From an uncultured Pseudomonadota bacterium (GTDB taxonomy: Bacteria; Pseudomonadota; Gammaproteobacteria; Burkholderiales; SCOH01), in contig CALMFQ010000020.1 of assembly GCA_937863215.1 (NCBI GenBank), positions 1 to 8,444 of the forward strand: a DNA stretch of 8,444 nucleotides, given 5' to 3'. A program made the position numbers and the translations under genes. The notes beneath the pieces were generated by a model. That model was not told the origin of the DNA, did no database searches, and saw only the letters and a program-made list of their open reading frames with translations. Positions 5,901 to 8,444 of the stretch are shown piece after piece. Position 1 is the first letter of the stretch. Each line of letters starts with the position of its first letter.

Positions 5901-8090
5901 TTGAAGTTGAACACCATTAGCGGACGATTATTGCTGGTTTTTTCCGCCACTCTCGCCGGTCTGGCATTACTGTCGTCGGTGGCCTTGTACTTTCTGCATG
6001 ACAGCCTTATCGGCGCCAGAAAAACGCAGATGATGGCAGTGGTCGAATCCGCAAGCAGCATCGTCGATCGCTTTCACCAGCAAGAGCTGGCCGGCAGCAT
6101 CAGCCGGGCCGAGGCCCAGAGCAATGCCATGCAGATGCTGAAAGGCATGCGTTATCTCGGTGGCAATTATGTCTGGATACACAATATGGAATCTCCGTGG
6201 CCGCGCATGATCATGCATCCGACCATGCCATCGCTCGACAATACGCCGCTCGGCGACAGCAGATTCAACAAGGCTTTCCATACCCAAAACCCGGCGACCG
6301 GGCAGACCGAAACATTTGCAAACCGCAACCTGTTTATTGCGATGAACCAGACGGTCAGCCAGGCAGGTCAGGGTTTTGTCGAATATTACTGGCCCAAGCC
6401 ACGCGGAAATGGCGTTTCCAGCGACGATTACCCCAAGCTGTCCTATGTCAAAAGCTATCGGCCGTGGGGATGGGTATTGGGAACCGGCGTGTATACCGAC
6501 GATGTCGAGGCGGAATTCTGGGTTGCCGCCCGCACGCTGCTGCCCTGTATCGGTCTGGCCGCGGCTCTGGTGATTTTCAGCGCTTTCATGCTGCGACGCT
6601 GGGTAATCGGCCAGCTGGGAGGCGATGTGGAAGAAGCATCGGCTGCGGCACGGCGGATCGCGTCCGGCGACTTGAAAACGCGCATTCCCCTGGCCATCGA
6701 TGCCGGCGAAAGCATCATGCGCTCGCTGGAAAACATGCGCCAGGGGCTGGAGCAGATCATCAGCGCCAATATCTACAACTCGTCGATGCTGTCGAAGGAA
6801 ATGACCGCGCTGGTCGGCGATGCCGCCAATATGAGTGCGCGTTTGTCAATGCAGGTTACCGCAGACGATGAAGTACTGCAGTCAGCCCAGAATTTGCAGC
6901 AGGACATGCAAAGCATCGCCGATATTGCCAGTGAAACCGGCAAGTACGCGCACATCATTGCCAACCAGACGGCGCAGGGTCAGGAGAGCATCGCGGCAAC
7001 CAGCAACAGCATTCAATCCATCTCGACCACGCTGGAAAACTCGGCGCGCACAATACACACACTGGTAATCCGGGCGCAGGAAATTGGCGGAATCGTCCAG
7101 TCGATCAAGGATATTGCCGACCAGACCAACTTGCTGGCCCTGAATGCGGCTATCGAGGCCGCCCGCGCCGGCGAGGCAGGCAGGGGGTTTGCGGTCGTTG
7201 CCGACGAAGTGCGCTCGCTGGCGACACGGACAGCGCAATCGACCGGCTCGATCGATGCGCTGGTGGAACAGATCCAGGTCGAAATCGCCCAAGCGGTGAA
7301 AAGCATGGAAACGACCGTCCCGCTGGTACGGCAAAGCATCGACACCACGGACAACACCCAGGCTCTGCTGCGCCAGTTCTGCGATTCGTCGCATGTCACC
7401 GTAACCAAAATGGAGCAGTTATCGACCCTGGTCCAGACTCAGGTGCTGAATGTCGAGCAGGTGGTCAGCATTCTCAAACAGGCCCAGCTGATCTCCAGCG
7501 CCGCTGTCAGCATGATCGACGAAACCTTGCAAATTGCGGGAAGAGCCGACAAGTATTCGAGCGCACTGTCGGATGTTGCACGACGTTACGGCTCGGCACC
7601 GGCCTCGGAACTACCGGTCGAATTGGGATTGACGGTCTGGACCGATCAATTGTCGGTTGGCGTCGAATCGATCGACGAACAACACAAGCTCCTGTTTGCC
7701 ATTGGCAACCGTCTGGCCGGGCTTTCGCACCAGAAGAACATCGACAACCAGAAAATCGTGGCGGGCGTGTATAAAGACCTGGTCGATTACACCTCATACC
7801 ACTTCAAGCACGAGGCCACGCTGATGGCCGAGCGCGGCTATCCGCAAAGCACGGAACATTTGCGCCAGCACACCCAGCTTCTGCGCGATGTCGAAGAATT
7901 CGGCACCCGGCTGCAACAAGGGCAGGATATTGCGCTGGAGCTGGCAAGATTTGTGCGTAAATGGCTGCTTGAGCATATCCAGCACGAGGACAAAGCGCTG
8001 GGCGTATTTCTGGGAGGCTCTACGGCAAATCTGCCAGGCAATGCCAGCACCAATCTCGAAGTCGGGGATGGCAGCATCGAACTCTGGTAA
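5901..8090 (+). CDS. Methyl-accepting chemotaxis protein with sCache_2 and C-terminal bacteriohemerythrin domains
   Basis: A 729-residue inner-membrane chemoreceptor. Order: TM1 (about 10-31); periplasmic sCache_2 domain (about 35-205) with 'GGNYVWI' (87-93), 'MIMHP' (103-107), 'GFVEYYWPKP' (158-167) and 'PWGWVLGTGVYTDD' (188-201); TM2 (about 209-230); HAMP (about 231-284); and the MCP coiled coil, whose tip (about 393-450) includes 'DQTNLLALNAAIEAARAGE', the CheA/CheW contact. Residues 577-700 form bacteriohemerythrin with all seven di-iron ligands: His595, His634, Glu638, His653, His657, His692 and Asp697, spaced as in the Methylococcus protein. Hemerythrin receptors such as DcrH bind oxygen, so this one may combine a periplasmic ligand with cytoplasmic oxygen or redox state. 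No CheR-binding pentapeptide is visible at the C-terminus. I chose the TTG at 5901 because it starts just before TM1 with GGGA 9 nt upstream; an ATG at 5724 would add 59 unlikely residues. Confidence 0.93.
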   Translation: MKLNTISGRLLLVFSATLAGLALLSSVALYFLHDSLIGARKTQMMAVVESASSIVDRFHQQELAGSISRAEAQSNAMQMLKGMRYLGGNYVWIHNMESPWPRMIMHPTMPSLDNTPLGDSRFNKAFHTQNPATGQTETFANRNLFIAMNQTVSQAGQGFVEYYWPKPRGNGVSSDDYPKLSYVKSYRPWGWVLGTGVYTDDVEAEFWVAARTLLPCIGLAAALVIFSAFMLRRWVIGQLGGDVEEASAAARRIASGDLKTRIPLAIDAGESIMRSLENMRQGLEQIISANIYNSSMLSKEMTALVGDAANMSARLSMQVTADDEVLQSAQNLQQDMQSIADIASETGKYAHIIANQTAQGQESIAATSNSIQSISTTLENSARTIHTLVIRAQEIGGIVQSIKDIADQTNLLALNAAIEAARAGEAGRGFAVVADEVRSLATRTAQSTGSIDALVEQIQVEIAQAVKSMETTVPLVRQSIDTTDNTQALLRQFCDSSHVTVTKMEQLSTLVQTQVLNVEQVVSILKQAQLISSAAVSMIDETLQIAGRADKYSSALSDVARRYGSAPASELPVELGLTVWTDQLSVGVESIDEQHKLLFAIGNRLAGLSHQKNIDNQKIVAGVYKDLVDYTSYHFKHEATLMAERGYPQSTEHLRQHTQLLRDVEEFGTRLQQGQDIALELARFVRKWLLEHIQHEDKALGVFLGGSTANLPGNASTNLEVGDGSIELW

Positions 8091-8105
8091 CGGGTTGCAG
8101 CAAAC

Positions 8106-8136
8106 AAAACGCCCACGGCAAGCCGTGGGCGTTTTT
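8106..8136. terminator. Bidirectional rho-independent terminator
   Basis: A perfect inverted repeat pairs 8106-8118 with 8123-8135 around a 4-base loop, with A-runs on one side and T-runs on the other. It works as read from either strand. It lies between the convergent chemoreceptor and acyl-CoA dehydrogenase genes, 15 bp after the receptor stop, and can serve both. Confidence 0.92.
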
Positions 8137-8158
8137 GACTGTGCGGCAGTCAGTCGAA

Positions 8159-8444
8159 TCAGAACACGAATGCGTCTTCTTCGATTTCCATCACCGCTTT
8201 GGCACCCGACTTCAGGTTCAGCTTCAGGGTTGCGGTTTCGGTGAACAGACGCGCGAAGTAGAAGCGTGCAGTAGCAATCTTCGACTTGTAGAACTTGGCG
8301 TCGTCGCCGTTGACCTTGGCCAGCGATACCTTGACCATTTGTGCCCAGAAGTAGCCGAATACCAGGTGGCCCAGCAGGCGCAGGTAATCAACCGCAGCGG
8401 AGCCGGCTTCGTCTTTGTTCATCATCGACTGCATGCTGATCTGC
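8159..8444 (-). CDS. Acyl-CoA dehydrogenase, C-terminal part
   Basis: The last 94 codons of a protein that enters from the right edge; its start and catalytic core are outside the window. The C-terminal segment 'YLRLLGHLVFGYFWAQMVKV' followed by 'FYKSKIATARFYFARLFTET' is characteristic of the long (about 600-residue) bacterial acyl-CoA dehydrogenases with an extra C-terminal helical domain. These FAD enzymes make trans-2-enoyl-CoA from acyl-CoA, the step before hydration by an enoyl-CoA hydratase. It shares strand with the thiolase and hydratase genes in this window but is separated from them by the receptor and tetR, and it ends at a strong terminator. The exact substrate cannot be inferred. 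Confidence 0.85.
   Translation of the reverse strand, partial: QISMQSMMNKDEAGSAAVDYLRLLGHLVFGYFWAQMVKVSLAKVNGDDAKFYKSKIATARFYFARLFTETATLKLNLKSGAKAVMEIEEDAFVF

Noticed and set aside
1..8444. CRISPR array, tRNA, insertion sequence, integrase or defence system
   Set aside because: I saw no regularly spaced repeats, cloverleaf, transposase, terminal inverted repeats or known defence genes in any frame.

Overview
The window looks like chromosomal DNA of a GC-rich betaproteobacterium. The thiolase start, the crotonase, the MCP signalling domain and the type Vd phospholipase all look betaproteobacterial, and Neisseriales/Chromobacteriaceae is my best guess. That placement rests on remembered family resemblance, not on a search. 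I see no tRNA, rRNA, CRISPR array, IS element, integrase or attachment site.

Layout, left to right. The minus-strand block begins with the N-terminus of an acetyl-CoA acetyltransferase (thiolase) that runs off the left edge. Next comes a translationally coupled pair, msrB and a PlpD-like patatin/beta-barrel phospholipase (type Vd secretion), sharing a TAATG stop/start. A rho-independent terminator separates that pair from a second minus-strand pair: an enoyl-CoA hydratase/isomerase and, just downstream, an alpha/beta hydrolase. Divergent from the hydratase is a TetR-family regulator on the plus strand. The 164-bp gap between them carries a perfect 20-bp palindrome and a degenerate second copy. 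The palindrome fills the spacer of the best hydratase promoter. A terminator-like hairpin sits between that promoter and the hydratase ribosome binding site.

After a terminator behind tetR and an approximately 300-bp stretch with no convincing gene, the plus strand encodes a large chemoreceptor. Its order is transmembrane segment, periplasmic sCache_2 domain, transmembrane segment, HAMP, MCP signalling domain, and a C-terminal bacteriohemerythrin domain with all seven di-iron ligands. A strong bidirectional terminator separates it from the convergent C-terminus of an acyl-CoA dehydrogenase at the right edge.

How it fits together: thiolase, crotonase and acyl-CoA dehydrogenase point to fatty-acid or acyl-CoA catabolism. 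The TetR protein probably represses the hydratase-hydrolase pair and perhaps itself. The msrB-phospholipase pair and the oxygen/redox-type chemoreceptor look like separate transcription units. The most noteworthy items are the cache plus hemerythrin chemoreceptor, the operator and hairpin architecture in front of the hydratase, and the msrB-phospholipase coupling. None is proven here to be a new system.
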